A stretch of 64,000 nt of DNA from Macrosoma leucophasiata (lineage: Eukaryota > Arthropoda > Insecta > Lepidoptera > Hedylidae), in NCBI GenBank assembly GCA_036365455.1, contig JAWQUS010000001.1, positions 23,105,001 to 23,169,000 on the forward strand. The letters run 5' to 3'. The notes under the pieces were generated by a model. It saw only the letters and a list, made by a program, of their open reading frames with translations. It was not told the DNA's origin and ran no database searches. A program made the translations under genes and the position numbers. Shown piece after piece: positions 1-9,856 of the stretch; the stretch's first letter is position 1, and every line of letters starts with the position of its first letter.

Positions 1-120
1 CGTCAGACTGCATGGCAGGCCAGAAGAAGCCGCAGCAGCGCGGACCTATCCCGATGCTAATTCCGCGATGCGAGTTTCGAGCACGCTACGATCTACTAAA
101 AACAAATATATTATAGTTTT
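1..120 (+). other. GC-rich window edge, possible truncated exon
   Basis: The first ~90 bases are clearly richer in G+C than what follows. Two plus frames are open: the frame from base 2 for about 50 codons, and the frame from base 3 for about 35 codons to a TAG near 110. This could be the 3' part of an exon cut by the window edge, but no splice site or poly(A) signal supports it. The family is not recognised. Confidence 0.15.
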
Positions 121-1007
121 GCTTGTAAATAACCTAACCGACAATTTCAATTGAAGCTGACTTTGGTGGCCAGGTGTTTTGGTTCAGGATTTAGATTCAT
201 AAATCAGCCCGGCGTATGAAGCGCTGGAGTCGGTATCTAGGTTATTTATTTATACTGAAACTAAACGGCTGGATCTTGGCTGATGCTTGAAATATCATGC
301 AGGACAATGTCTGTCAGGTCCGCTAGTTTTGTATAATTTTTAACTTAATATAACTTTTGATGTCAGACAAGAATTTTATAATGAACCTTTTTAATTAAGA
401 ACAACAAAATATTTTTACTGTAAAAAAATCTTTATATCAAAATTACAAGTCTTATTAACTCATTTTGTACGAAGAGCACAGAGATGCCAGCGTTTAATTA
501 ACCCTAATCGCTTTTTTCGTTACTGCGAGCATCCTTGCAAGGCCAGCGACACAGTCCAGAAAAACGAGAGGTATTTGCCGAAGGTCGTTTCAAATCAAGC
601 GGCCACAGTGTCCATACTCGAGGTTACGGTACAGTGGGCTTATAAATAAACCACGTCTGACGAGTGCACGACAAGTTGCCATGCAAACGTGATCTGAAGA
701 TGGACAGGTGTCGGATAAGCTGGTGACACAATGGGAGCAGGAATTGGTGTTTTTCAAGTAATGATGGTGGCAACTCATCTTGCAATTCATATGCATGGTG
801 CATGACGACTGCGGTGTGTAGACATCTACAAATTAACCAGAAGTTAAAAGCATATGCGTTACGAGCCTCGAGCTGTTTTGCCTTTGTAACAAAAAATACT
901 AAATTACATTGATATCTAAGCGGAACTTCATAATGATGCCGTTTGGTGGCAGACAGATAAGGTAACGCAATGGTCTCTACGCTCTCGAGCTTGACACTGG
1001 AACCAGA
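121..1007. other. Unassigned sequence with a decayed A fragment
   Basis: AT-rich and without a supportable gene. Bases ~760-828 (catgcatggtgcatgacgac and a following 'gacatctaca') look like a strongly diverged piece of repeat A in minus sense. Nothing else is recognised. Confidence 0.3.
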
Positions 1008-1303
1008 ATATATATTTTTTTATGTCATGGAAGTGGCAAACAAGCATGCAGTTCACATTGATGTGAAGTGATGACTGCCGCCTATAGACACCCACACAGA
1101 GACCAAGCTCAAAATGCAGATGCGTTACCACTCCTGAGGCCTAAGGTGTTATGCCTCTGTGCCGGATAATACAGAGCCGTACATTGACCGCCACCTGACT
1201 GGAACACGATAGTGCTGAGCACTGCCAGCGGCAAGTATATTACGAGTAGGTAATGCGGTGGTGCCTACACCCGCGAGTTCCGTCACTGGAGCTCTACCAC
1301 CAG
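1008..1303 (-). mobile_element. Repeat A, near full length
   Basis: On the plus strand it reads from a T-run and 'atgtcatggaagtggcaaac' to 'gagctctaccaccagtaa', so the sense strand (5' actggtggtagagctc, 3' poly(A)) is minus. Copies of this ~290-bp family lie throughout the window in both orientations. It has a poly(A) 3' tail and, in the best copy (42951-43234), a target duplication, so it behaves like a non-autonomous retroposon. I see no convincing tRNA-type A/B boxes, so its parent is unknown. Confidence 0.85.
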
Positions 1304-1387
1304 TAAAAAGTTTCAAGTATAGTAAGTTTTAGAATGAACCAGAAATGTAATCCGTATGAGAATCAAAGTAATCGAAGTAAATATACC

Positions 1388-1702
1388 AAAGTCATAACTA
1401 TCACAGAGACATAACGACTTATGGTGAGATTCACAGACCGCACAACGACTTTACTTTGAGCAAAGTATGCTTAGAACCGTCAGTACAGTATGGGATTTGA
1501 CAGTTCGAAGCGTACTTTGCTTGAAAGTAAAGTCGTAGTGCGGTCTGTGAATCTCGTCCTTAGGTCTCAGGGGTGCCGACGCGTATGCATTTTGGTTGCA
1601 TCTGGTTTTTGTGCAGGTGTTTATTGGCTGCAGTCATCAATTAATATCTATGTGAACTGGATGCTTGTTTGCCACCTTCATTACATAAAAAAACTAATAT
1701 AG
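1388..1702 (+). mobile_element. Repeat A (diverged subfamily), split by MITE-M
   Basis: The left piece (cataactatcacagagacat) stops at 1421. The element resumes after the M insertion with 'ggtctcaggggtg' and ends near 1702 with 'cattacataaaaaaac'. The uninterrupted junction 'acaacttaggtctcaagg' is present in another copy near 10800. The subfamily differs from typical A by its 'ataactatcacagagacat' segment. Confidence 0.75.
1422..1559. mobile_element. MITE-M copy 1 (foldback, TTA target duplication)
   Basis: A 138-bp palindromic element. The left arm (tggtgagattcacagaccgc) and right arm (gcggtctgtgaatctcgtcc) are near-perfect inverted repeats reaching most of the way to the centre. It is flanked by TTA at 1419-1421 and 1560-1562. 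A 3-bp TTA duplication with GG-type ends fits the PIF/Harbinger superfamily; that class is inferred, since no transposase is present. Confidence 0.8.
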
Positions 1703-1709
1703 CCCACCA

Positions 1710-1990
1710 CAATAGCGAAAACTCAAGTGGCAGTGGGCAGAGCACATAGCTTGGACAATTGACGGCCGTGGTAGCACACGACTTCTAGAAAGGTGGCCAC
1801 CTATCAGAAGATGAAGTGTAGGTCCTTCACGAGGGGGATCGATGACCTGGTGAAGGTTGAGAGAAATCATGTGGCGATTATGGCATATTCTCCCCTAATT
1901 AATGAATAAAGGACGTCTTCGGGAAGGATTTTGGCCAGCAGTGGACGTTTATCAGCTAAGGTCATTATGAATATTTTCGCTCACATCTAA
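1710..1990 (+). pseudogene. RTE-like LINE, C-terminal ORF remnant
   Basis: Translation from ~1713 gives LKWQWAEHIAW followed by a Gly/Arg-rich stretch, ERWPPIRR, a stop, then SVGPSRGG. This matches the C-terminal pattern LKWQWAGHIARRTDGRW...RPRTG+RSVGRPPTRW seen in RTE-type LINEs. Downstream 'ggccagcagtggacgtttatc' is the usual distal motif of these elements. Internal stops and frameshifts show it is dead. The rest of the element is absent. Confidence 0.65.
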
Positions 1991-2330
1991 ATAGTCACGA
2001 CCAATGTGTACCCATCCTAATATCATAGTAACCAGAACTTACAGATGTAACTATGGACTGTCAAGAATGTATAGCTAAGGAAGCTTTAATTGTCACGCAA
2101 AAACGTTGGCCAAGTGTGAGCTGTTCTACAAGTTGTATTTACTATCATTGCGTGCTTAAATTGCAATTGTCAAGAGTTTATATCAATCCTTAATTTATTT
2201 CCGTATAATGTCAATTACGGGTAGGCATATGTTAATCTACACTACATACAATATAATTTGTGTGTTTGTTACGAATAAATACATATTAAAATTAGATTAG
2301 CCCAAATTTAAGGATATGCGATCCTTATAT
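1991..2330. other. No recognised feature
   Basis: AT-rich, and only short stop-ridden frames are visible. Confidence 0.5.
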
Positions 2331-2518
2331 ATATCTAATATATAAAATTCTCGTGTCACGGTGTTCGAACTTGAACTCCTGGACCGATTTTAACCAAATT
2401 TTGCATGCATATTCAGTAGGTCTGAGAATCGGCCAACATCTATTTTTCATAACATTTTTGGACATTTTTTTTTTTTTAATTTTCTAGGGCGAAACGAAGT
2501 TTGCCGGGACAGCTAGTA
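2331..2518 (+). repeat. Repeat F (ends 'gggacagctagta')
   Basis: Begins 'atctaatatataaaattctc' and ends 'gaagtttgccgggacagcta'. The same opening and closing sequences recur at 29404-29645 and 29980-30215. This style is widespread in lepidopteran genomes and often assigned to Helitron-like non-autonomous elements; the class is not proved here. Confidence 0.6.
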
Positions 2519-2729
2519 TCCTTATATATATAGCGATATCGAATACCAAATGATCACTAAGTAAAATAGACAAATTTTTGCTTACAACACAAGGAAAGAA
2601 AGGAAGAAAAGGCGTTTATTTGGCGCATAGCCGAAAAACACACAAAAACAAACAGGTTTAAAAACAAACAATTAATTTTTAAACAAGGGTGCAACGCGGG
2701 TGAAACCGGTGACAAACTAGCATGCAATG

Positions 2730-2828
2730 AAGTGCACCCCTGAAGTCTAAGTTGTTTTGCCTCTGTGATCGTTTTTACAGAGCCTTACATCCATCTATCC
2801 GGGCACGATAGTGCTGAACATTAGGTAC
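2730..2828 (-). repeat. Repeat A fragment
   Basis: Carries 'cccctgaagtctaagttg' and 'gggcacgatagtgctgaac', both diagnostic internal A motifs. It stops where element N begins. Confidence 0.5.
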
Positions 2829-2829
2829 A

Positions 2830-3113
2830 CCGGAGGGGAGTAACCATAGTCTACTATTTATGCAAAACAGTCTGTCATTTTTTGCGGGGGGAAATACGTG
2901 TGACACACACTCACACTGCAAAAATCGTCTATTGACTTTAACATAATACTCACTCCTTGTCTTTAACATAATACATAAACGCACACATTGAAATATCTGG
3001 GCGACAGGCATAGGACCTTTACCTTTAGTTTGGTCTTGTACTTTGACAGAGGGGAAAGCCTGACGGCTACTCCCCGCTCCGCCGCGACCGGTGACCCTTG
3101 TTGCTCTATGGGG
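2830..3113 (-). mobile_element. Inverted-repeat element N, copy 1
   Basis: Left end 'cggaggggagtaaccat' and right part 'ggctactccccgctccgccg' are inverted repeats, followed by 'gcgaccggtgacccttgttg'. The interior (cagtctgtcattttttgcgg; gggcgacaggcataggacc) matches the copies at 11940-12810 and 52199-52500. It is non-coding and non-autonomous, of unknown superfamily. Confidence 0.65.
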
Positions 3114-3129
3114 TATAGGCATAGGCATT

Positions 3130-3636
3130 AAAATACTTGCAATATCTAAAGCTAGTATGTTTACATACTTACATAATAAGATTTTCGATATCCGACGGTC
3201 AAGATATTTTAATATTCAATAGCACAGAGGAAATATACGTCACGTGACGGCAGAGGCGACAACCGCAACACAACCTTATTTTTTAAACTTCTATTTTTAA
3301 TTTACACCTTATTATTACTGCATTAAGACCAAGACGACGGCAGAAAGAAAAGGTTGAGCTTTTATTTCGACAAAGATCTTTTGGAGCTGATCTACACAAA
3401 TGAGCTTTATAGCTTTCGAAATAGAGGTTAGTAACATGCATTTTGTATTTTGGTGCCTTCATCCTGTGGCTCGCGCGGATGTGGCGAACATAATAAAACT
3501 ATAAGTGATGGGAAGTTGGCACCACTGCCGACCACTGGCAATTGGAATTTTTCGTGTCGATCAATTTATAATTGCCTCGATGGTTTCGTGGACGCCTGAG
3601 ATTTCTAGTTCGATCATCTTGGCGTATTTTTTCATT
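3130..3636. other. No recognised feature
   Basis: AT-rich unique-looking sequence. No frame above ~60 codons has coding character. Confidence 0.4.
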
Positions 3637-3870
3637 TTTTTGTGTTCACATAGGTGACAAACAATTATGCAATTCACAAGCAGATGCAGATGCGTTACCA
3701 CTCCTGAGGCCTAAGGTGTTATGCCTCTGTGCCGGTAATTACAAGGCCATTCATTACCACCTGACCGGAACACGGTAGTGCTGAACACTACCATTTGGCG
3801 GAAAGTATATTAGGTAATGCGGTGGTGCCTACGCCCGCGAGCTCCGTCACTGGAGCTCTACCACCAGTAA
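3637..3870 (-). mobile_element. Repeat A, 3' part diverged
   Basis: From 'cagatgcgttaccactcctg' to 'gagctctaccaccagtaa' it is a standard A copy. The poly(A)-proximal part is shortened and altered ('aggtgacaaacaattatgc'). Confidence 0.75.
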
Positions 3871-4194
3871 GAACCTACTGGTCATTTATTCTTGTTCTTT
3901 TTTACACAGGTTATATTATATACTTACCTACTTTTACAGGATTTTTTAAACTGTAATTAATTAAAATATTGAAGGTTATGAATAATTACCAAGCGTGAAT
4001 TTCCTCAAATTAACAAGAAAAATATAAAACTGAGCATGATGTACATACGTACGAAAATAAGATGACTGATAACAGTTTAAGAATTATAATGTAATTTATT
4101 TTTTATCATATTTTTAAGGGTTCCTTTGTAAATTTTGGGTACTTTTCACTCACAGTCATCATCTTTACTTTTTTTAGTGTGTATGTTTTGAGAC
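3871..4194. other. No recognised feature
   Basis: AT-rich sequence with no gene or repeat that I can support. Confidence 0.4.
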
Positions 4195-4515
4195 AAAATT
4201 CAAAAATTCAACATTCAAATAATTTATTTCAAATTGGTCTACAAGGACACTTTTGCATTGTCGGGTAACCTCGGGTAGCTACCTAGAGAGAATGACTTTA
4301 AATAATAATAATCCAATAGGTATTAATAAATACCAATTTAATAATAATATTTAACCGATACGTGAATCATCAAATTTTTCAATTCCTTCAAAGAAGAAAA
4401 TGAAAAATCTGTTCGTCATAATTATAGTCATTCACTTAGCAGAGTTCCAAGTGCAGGCACTACTTGAGAAGAACTCCGCTACCCAACAAACTCAGCGTGT
4501 TGCGCTTTTGTCAAA
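4195..4515 (-). pseudogene. LINE-T 3' region fragment
   Basis: In minus sense it runs from 'ggagttcttctcaagtagtg' through 'aatgactataattatgacg' and 'ttggtatttattaatacc' to 'gacaatgcaaaagtgtcc', ending in an imperfect GAATTTTTGAATTTT tail. The same order of blocks occurs at 44740-45290, split there by an A element. Short Leu/Cys-rich frames around 4390-4500 suggest the end of an ORF, but no domain is recognisable. Interpreted as a LINE 3' end because of its tail-like repeat. Confidence 0.5.
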
Positions 4516-4912
4516 ACCTTAGATTTAATACAAATATTATTAAATAAAGTAAAGATAATGTGAACGCCCATGGCATATAAATATTTACATATAAACACAT
4601 ATGCAAATACCCATCAACAGCTTAATATCGTGATAGAAAATAACACCAGCAAATCACAACAGACCAGTCCCCACAATCAGCACCCGTTCACGAGTATGAC
4701 GCATGTGGCAGCCATTGCTCTCCTCGACCATTTTGAAGGGAAGTGAGCAACCCGTCACAAAGACATTGAAGTGAGCATGACTGTTATGATTACCAGTGCA
4801 TAGATAGCAATATAGATGAAAAGAAAATCAGATAGATAAGGAAAATCAGACAGATAGATAAGGTCAGATATGGCATGTCTCTTTAACTTCTTCCTAAAAG
4901 TCACCACTAGTC
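4516..4912. other. No recognised feature
   Basis: Contains an AGATAGAT-rich patch at 4800-4865 (short simple repeat). Otherwise unassigned. Confidence 0.35.
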
Positions 4913-5385
4913 AAAGGAGATGTTGCAAAAATGTATGGACCTCCGGCCATGTATTGTACACAATATCATTAAGCAGGCAAAATCGATATAAAAACATTTT
5001 TACTGCATATTTTCACTTATTTAGCTTTGTTTGCAGTTACAAAACATTATTTGCAGTTAAAATTGCAACTTAAAACCAACATGGCGAATATGGCGGACGA
5101 TGTCATTTTGACATTTTCATTTTTTATATCGTTTTTTGATTATCTAGTACTTGGAGAAAAATAATATTTTTAATATACTATCGAAACTGATTGATACCAA
5201 GCGTTGGCTGTATCGCCGCCGTGTTGAACATGGTTGAAAATGATAAAATCGTTTGAATTCAATGTGGTGGTAACTCTAAAATATGTTCTTGATAAAATTA
5301 ATCGTATTTTTTTCTTATTCTTCTACAATTTACCCATTTTTTGAGGACATGTACGAACCAGGGCCGAGCTCGCAACATCTCCTTT
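4913..5385 (-). mobile_element. Element D copy 1 (14-bp terminal inverted repeats)
   Basis: Opens AAAGGAGATGTTGC and closes GCAACATCTCCTTT, 473 bp. Orientation is set by the internal frame starting ATGGGTAAATT, which here reads on minus and is broken by an early stop. No target duplication is obvious (flanks ctagtc / tcgtta). Five copies occur in the window. Confidence 0.85.
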
Positions 5386-5404
5386 TCGTTAGCTTCAAAG
5401 ATTT

Positions 5405-5960
5405 TCTGGAGGTAGAGTTCCAGTGTGAGAGTTCGTGGGCATAGACACCTAATGGGAGTGTTCAGCACTATCGTGTTCCGATAAGATCGTAATGTAACGT
5501 AACTTCACGGCTGTAATCCCCGAAGCCGGGGTAGGCAGAGGTAAATGTATGCATTCAAGCATAGATGCAAACAACCACGGTTGACCGGTTACGTTTTGGC
5601 CCATGTAACAGGTGGCGAGCCTGTAGACATCTCCGGGCACATTACCAAACTTTGAGGTACTGGGAAATTTCCAGAAAATGGAATGACCACAATAGGACCA
5701 GAGATAAAGGACTTATTATCTCTGATAACCCGGGAATGGAACCCAGGACCTCAGCGTAGTAGTGGTGGCCAGCTACCAATAGGCTACCGAGACAGTTAAA
5801 TCGTATCGTAATGTAGGGTTCCGTAGTGACTATCACAGATACAACTCATCGGTATTTGGACCTCTGCCTCTGGTATTTGTGTAGATGCCTATAGGCTGCT
5901 TCACCACCATATGGCTGCTCGGCTGATCATTGACCACGTTGGTTACATAAAAAAATAATC
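5405..5960 (+). mobile_element. Repeat A (diverged subfamily) hosting SINE-B
   Basis: The 5' part (ggtagagttccagtgtgaga) and the 3' part (gactatcacagatacaac to ggttacataaaaaaataatc) flank a SINE-B at 5497-5804. The diverged subfamily of A is older than the SINE inserted in it. Confidence 0.7.
5497..5804 (-). mobile_element. SINE-B copy 1, with 11-bp target duplication
   Basis: On plus it reads from 'acgtaacttcacggctgtaa' to 'aggctaccgagacagttaa', so its sense is minus: tRNA-like head at the right, hairpin 3' end at the left. It is flanked by ATCGTAATGTA at 5486-5496 and 5805-5815, a clean TPRT-style duplication inside an A element. The A box is mutated (ggctaccg, cctattgg). Confidence 0.9.
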
Positions 5961-6301
5961 GATTAGTTTCAGTTGTAAACCCTTCATCTCATCTACGGAA
6001 TCTTTCTCGTTAGCGAAATCGACAAGCTTAGTTGGCTTATTTAATTAATTTATGTAATTATGATTCATACTAAAAGATCATTTATTGTGATAAGTGAGAT
6101 GAAACAGTAGGTACGGCTTTTATCTCAGTATAATTATCATTACGAGGTGTCGATGTTAATTTATTAACCGAATTTAAATAAGTTTAAGAAATAAATTAAA
6201 AAAATATACATTTTATTAACCTGTAATTAAACATGGTCTGAAGAGTCATTTAATTTAATTAAGTAAAAATTCAAGTCAAAGTGTGTTTCCTTATAGTTTA
6301 T
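5961..6301. other. No recognised feature
   Basis: AT-rich, with a TTAATTTA-dense stretch at 6030-6200. Confidence 0.4.
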
Positions 6302-6690
6302 ACTAGCGGCCCGCCCCGGCTTCGCGCGGGTTTAATGTAACCTATCCTCTCTTTTCATCTTAGCGTGATGTTACCTTTGCCTCTGAATAACTTTTTAGCG
6401 CACATGGGATCTATGGGGACTTTTGATATTTTATTTCTACTGGTATACCTAATTACCTATGGCAGAGAATATGTAATAATACTACGAATAGAATGAACTG
6501 AATTTCCCCGTTTCACCCAACCTCCTCCCCTCATATAGGCAACGTTTGGTATTATCTACGTGCTACGCACACAGGTGCACGTGTAAATACACGTCACTGA
6601 TTGATGTCCGTGTAACAGAGACCAAATTAAGTGTTTGTATGGCATTTTGGCGGAGTGTCCGCGGTGTGCCTATGGTCTCCTCAAATTTTC
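6302..6690 (+). repeat. Repeat S copy 1
   Basis: Starts 'ctagcggcccgccccggctt' and continues with 'ttcacccaacctcctcccct', 'ctacgtgctacgcacacagg' and 'ggagtgtccgcggtgtgcc'. The distal blocks recur at 11999-12127 (+), 15003-15127 (-) and 62852-62970 (-). Probably a non-autonomous element; class unknown. Confidence 0.6.
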
Positions 6691-7269
6691 AGCTCTGTCG
6701 GAATTTTTGTTATTTTGCCAATATTTTTATGTCTAATTTGGACCAGACTATAACTATAACTTGACAGCTATGTAAATGAAAATATAAAGTTGTGGAGACA
6801 TTAAAGAGGAATTTTCTGCCTCATACAGTAGGTAGGTACCATAATATAAACTTATAAAAACAAAAAAAAAAATTAAACGCCAAACGAATTTTGAAAATTG
6901 CTGTTTTCTTACCCTCTGAATTCTTACGGAACATTCGCGAGCCGCCTAGTTATGTGAATGAAATAATTCATTTGCGTCAATATAAAAAAAATAATCAAAT
7001 TTTAAAATACTCCAAAAAAGTATTTCAAACGTAATGGATTCGTTCATAACAAAGTGTAATGTCCTGTAAAATGCACAAAGAAAATGAAAGAAACTAAGAG
7101 CATCACACGCCTCTTTCAAGATCCCCAAGAAAATGTTTAATTTGACGTTAACAACATAAGACAATATTTACATGAAACGTTTGCATTCGGGGACCACAGT
7201 TCTCAGCAACATTGTAGGCACACAAGCACCTGTTAGCTCCAACAAACAGTGGAATTAATTCTCAAACGT
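6691..7269. other. No recognised feature; upstream of candidate exon 1
   Basis: AT-rich, including an A-run near 6862. No gene or repeat is supported. Confidence 0.35.
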
Positions 7270-7451
7270 ATTGTTTGTCACCTTTCAGAACAGTCCCAAC
7301 CTTCGGCGGACCACCACGCGCGCGAGCCACCGCTCTACCGGGCTTTTAATTTCCGATTTTTCACGATTCGATTTTTCAGTTTTCACGTGATTCTTGTGAT
7401 CCGATTTTAGGATTGTGATTTTAAGTGAACGTGATTAATTTTTGAGTTGAA
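7270..7451 (+). promoter_or_regulatory. Candidate leader/promoter of the window's gene
   Basis: Between AT-rich flanks, 7305-7350 is CpG-rich (ggcggaccaccacgcgcgcg). A CACGTG E-box sits at 7384-7389, and 'tttttcagtt' at ~7371-7381 resembles an insect initiator. No ATG lies between ~7300 and the ATG at 7452, which fits a 5' UTR. The transcription start itself cannot be placed. Confidence 0.35.
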
Positions 7452-7486
7452 ATGACCCCAGTTGGACTCCTCTTCAAAGTGAATAG
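7452..7486 (+). CDS. Candidate first coding exon (11 codons + 2 nt)
   Basis: The ATG at 7452 (context gttgaaATGacc, G at -3) opens a frame reading M-T-P-V-G-L-L-F-K-V-N. It ends in AG at 7486, immediately followed by the consensus donor GTAAGT. The two leftover bases (AG) join the first C of the exon at 33281 to make a serine codon and keep the frame open for 29 codons. The product is not recognised, and the N-terminus has no clear signal peptide. If real, intron 1 is about 25.8 kb and carries most of the repeats described here. It could instead be a chance donor in untranslated sequence. Confidence 0.45.
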
Positions 7487-7777
7487 GTAAGTTTGAAGTG
7501 CATTTGTATGCATCCGTGGAAGGGCTCGTTCTGAATGGCTTGTCCATCATTTGTTTTGGTGATGATTAGTATTCTATGGACACCGGTTTTATGGGCTTTG
7601 TAATGAGCTGGGTTATCTTGTCTGTTTATTAAACTGAGATTTAAAATAACAATGTTATTTCTTTAAAATATTGGCACAGAAATTAGAGAGAATACTAGAA
7701 AGATTTTTGTGAAAAATGTAACAAGCGGGAATGCAAAATAGCTACTAACATTTTTATTTTTTTTTTATTTTTACTTT
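7487..7777 (+). other. Start of the putative first intron
   Basis: Begins GTAAGTTTG. No further feature is recognised. Confidence 0.35.
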
Positions 7778-7880
7778 TAAAATTCTCGAGGTACAGGAAT
7801 GGAGCTCAATGTACACATATCAAACCTTCGACACATTATTTTATTGTGAGGCAATACGAAGTTTTCCGGGACAGCTAGTT
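7778..7880 (+). repeat. Repeat F fragment
   Basis: 'aaaattctcgaggtacagg' to 'gttttccgggacagctagtt' matches the two ends of F with the middle shortened. Confidence 0.5.
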
Positions 7881-7958
7881 AACAATGAAAACTTTTAACA
7901 AAAACAAACTGTACTCAAAACCAAATTGAAATAGAAATAGAAATAGTTTATTTTTTGA

Positions 7959-7979
7959 CACACACACACACACACACAC
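7959..7979. repeat. (CA)n microsatellite
   Basis: About ten CA units, next to a TAGAAA-rich stretch. Confidence 0.9.
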
Positions 7980-8249
7980 TAAATAAACAAATGATAATAA
8001 TAATAAAGAAAAAAAAAAACAATAATAAGAACAGAAACAAATTAACACAACTACCGGCATGATGTATGTGTGAGACCAAAAAAATGGTACCTATCTCAGC
8101 TGATTGCTGTAGTTGGCACTACAGCGCTGGTGTTCTGATAGGACCACCGTAAGTGGCTTTGCGAATTACAAACCGCCCAACTACATTTGCGTTTATAGTG
8201 ATGCGAATATCTGGTTATTAGGTATTATTTTGTGTTGGAATCGGAACTA

Positions 8250-8375
8250 TGTATCTTCACGCCAGGTCCCTAACGGGGTAGGCAGAGAGTGTAGAGCGGC
8301 AGATATCCCGGTCCTGACAGACCTCTCGTGCCTCGTCTACCTTCATCATTCTCTTCATACATGCACGAATGCAGA
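8250..8375 (-). mobile_element. LINE-C 3' end, 5'-truncated
   Basis: Plus strand 'tgtatcttcacgccaggtcc' through 'gcctcgtctaccttcatcat' is the antisense of the LINE-C 3' end. It is flanked by AATCGGAACTA (8239-8249) and AATCGGTACTA (8376-8386), an 11-bp duplication with one mismatch. Only the last ~125 bp of the LINE is present. Confidence 0.8.
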
Positions 8376-8386
8376 AATCGGTACTA

Positions 8387-8703
8387 AACGTACGTAACTT
8401 CACGCCTGTAATCCCCGAAGGGGTAGGCAGAGGTAAATGCATGCATTCAATCATACATGCAAACGCCCACGACTCGCCGGTTACGTTTTGGCCCATGTAA
8501 CAGGTGGCGAACCTGTTGCCATTTCCGGGCACATTACCATACTCCGGGGTACTGAGAAACTTCCAGAAAATGGAAAAATCCCAATAGAAGCAGAGATAAA
8601 GGATTTTAAACCGTTATTTCTGATAGTCCCCGACCCGGGAATCGAACCCAGGACCTCCAGCGTAATAGTAGTGGCCTGCTACCACTACGCTACTGAGGCA
8701 GTT
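8387..8703 (-). mobile_element. SINE-B copy 2
   Basis: Runs from 'aacgtacgtaacttcacgcc' to 'cgctactgaggcagtt'. It sits between AATCGGTACTA (8376-8386) and TATCGGTACTA (8703-8713). The left repeat is shared with the neighbouring LINE-C copy, so the site was used twice. Confidence 0.9.
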
Positions 8704-8713
8704 ATCGGTACTA

Positions 8714-9289
8714 TAAATACAAAAATCATTACAAAGATGATAATTGATTGCATGAAGTAACGTTGTAAGTGAAATGTATATTTTTTGCTACTACGAAGAA
8801 ATGCGTTTGGTTAGCTTAAGTCCTAAGTGTAAGTTTTTTTATTTCGTGTGAAAAGGCGAAGTGTCGGAAATATAATTTATTCTAAGAACAAAAAATACAG
8901 CTTCTTGTAAATAACAGTGCTTGTATATTAATGAGCCAGTTTCTGACTCCGTTGTGCGTGAAATAAAAATATTAAATAAAAAGCCTTAGGGTTCCTTTAT
9001 TTATATGGATATCATCACTGGCCCCGCAGAAGTCACTATAGGTTTAGTTTTTGATGTTATTTTATTCTTAAATAGTATTTGGTTTATAGATTAAAAACTA
9101 ACATTCGAAATAAAAGCACATGGTTACTCTTGCAAGCCCAACAAATGAATCACAGAGATTAAAGATCGCAAATGTGTTTAATATACCTATACACCTACAA
9201 ATTTTAAATTTATGTAACCAAATATGAAAAGAAGACGAAAACTGACCTTTCACCCCTAGTGACTCCAAAACTACAACTGCAACTGAAAA
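8714..9289. other. No recognised feature
   Basis: AT-rich, with only short frames. Confidence 0.35.
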
Positions 9290-9645
9290 AAATAAATAAT
9301 GGCAACCCATTATACGTCCCACTGCTGGGTACGAGTCTCTCCCCTTTTTTTTGGGGGGGGGGGAGGCTTGGAGCTTACTCCACCACGCTGCTCCAATGCG
9401 GATTGGTGGAGGTACCCACCTCCAGGGGAAAACATAAAAATAAATTATGGGTATAAGTCCTCCGACAAGGTTTAACGACTGCTATTTATCGATAGCAACC
9501 GGGATCGATGCCTTAACGTGCCCTCCGAAGCACGGAAACGTGCATTTAATTTGCCACTAGCGGTCACCCATCACACTACCTTAACCGAGTAGATCGCTTA
9601 TGATCTACATCAGCAGTTGGGCAATGCGCGCTTCGAAAAAAAAAA
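9290..9645 (+). repeat. Repeat G copy 1
   Basis: Begins after an AATAAT run with 'ggcaacccattatacgtccc', then 'cactgctgggtacgagtctc' and a G-run, and ends 'ggcaatgcgcgcttcg'. Copies occur at 37117-37440 (-) and 56543-56860 (+), with heads only at 29721 and 30294. The simple-repeat start suggests a LINE 3' region in the opposite sense; no ORF is present. Confidence 0.7.
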
Positions 9646-9682
9646 TGTAATACAAGAATTAAAATCTTCAATTTCCAATTAT

Positions 9683-9777
9683 TATTGTTTTAGCCCTCTG
9701 CGCTCGCCGATGGCCCGGTGAAGTAGACTAGTGTCGTCTCGAGACGTGCCGCCTACATGAGTCCGTTTCAAAAAAAA
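9683..9777 (+). repeat. Repeat Q copy 1
   Basis: 'cgccgatggcccggtgaagt', 'gtctcgagacgtgccgcct' and an A-run closely match 27280-27345. The A-run suggests a retroposon 3' end. Confidence 0.5.
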
Positions 9778-9856
9778 ACGGAAAAAAAAGCTTTTTAACT
9801 ATGGATCACAAGCATGCTCGTGCTTATGTATAACTTTAGATATTTACTTTTATTAC

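Noticed and set aside
2775..3128. 117-codon minus frame
   Set aside because: Lies entirely within element N and an A fragment. Its GC-rich part reflects the repeat's ends.
8437..8760. 107-codon plus-strand frame and similar frames at 34417, 47299 and 38266
   Set aside because: All are translations of SINE-B copies and share the same peptide-like string because the SINE is repeated.
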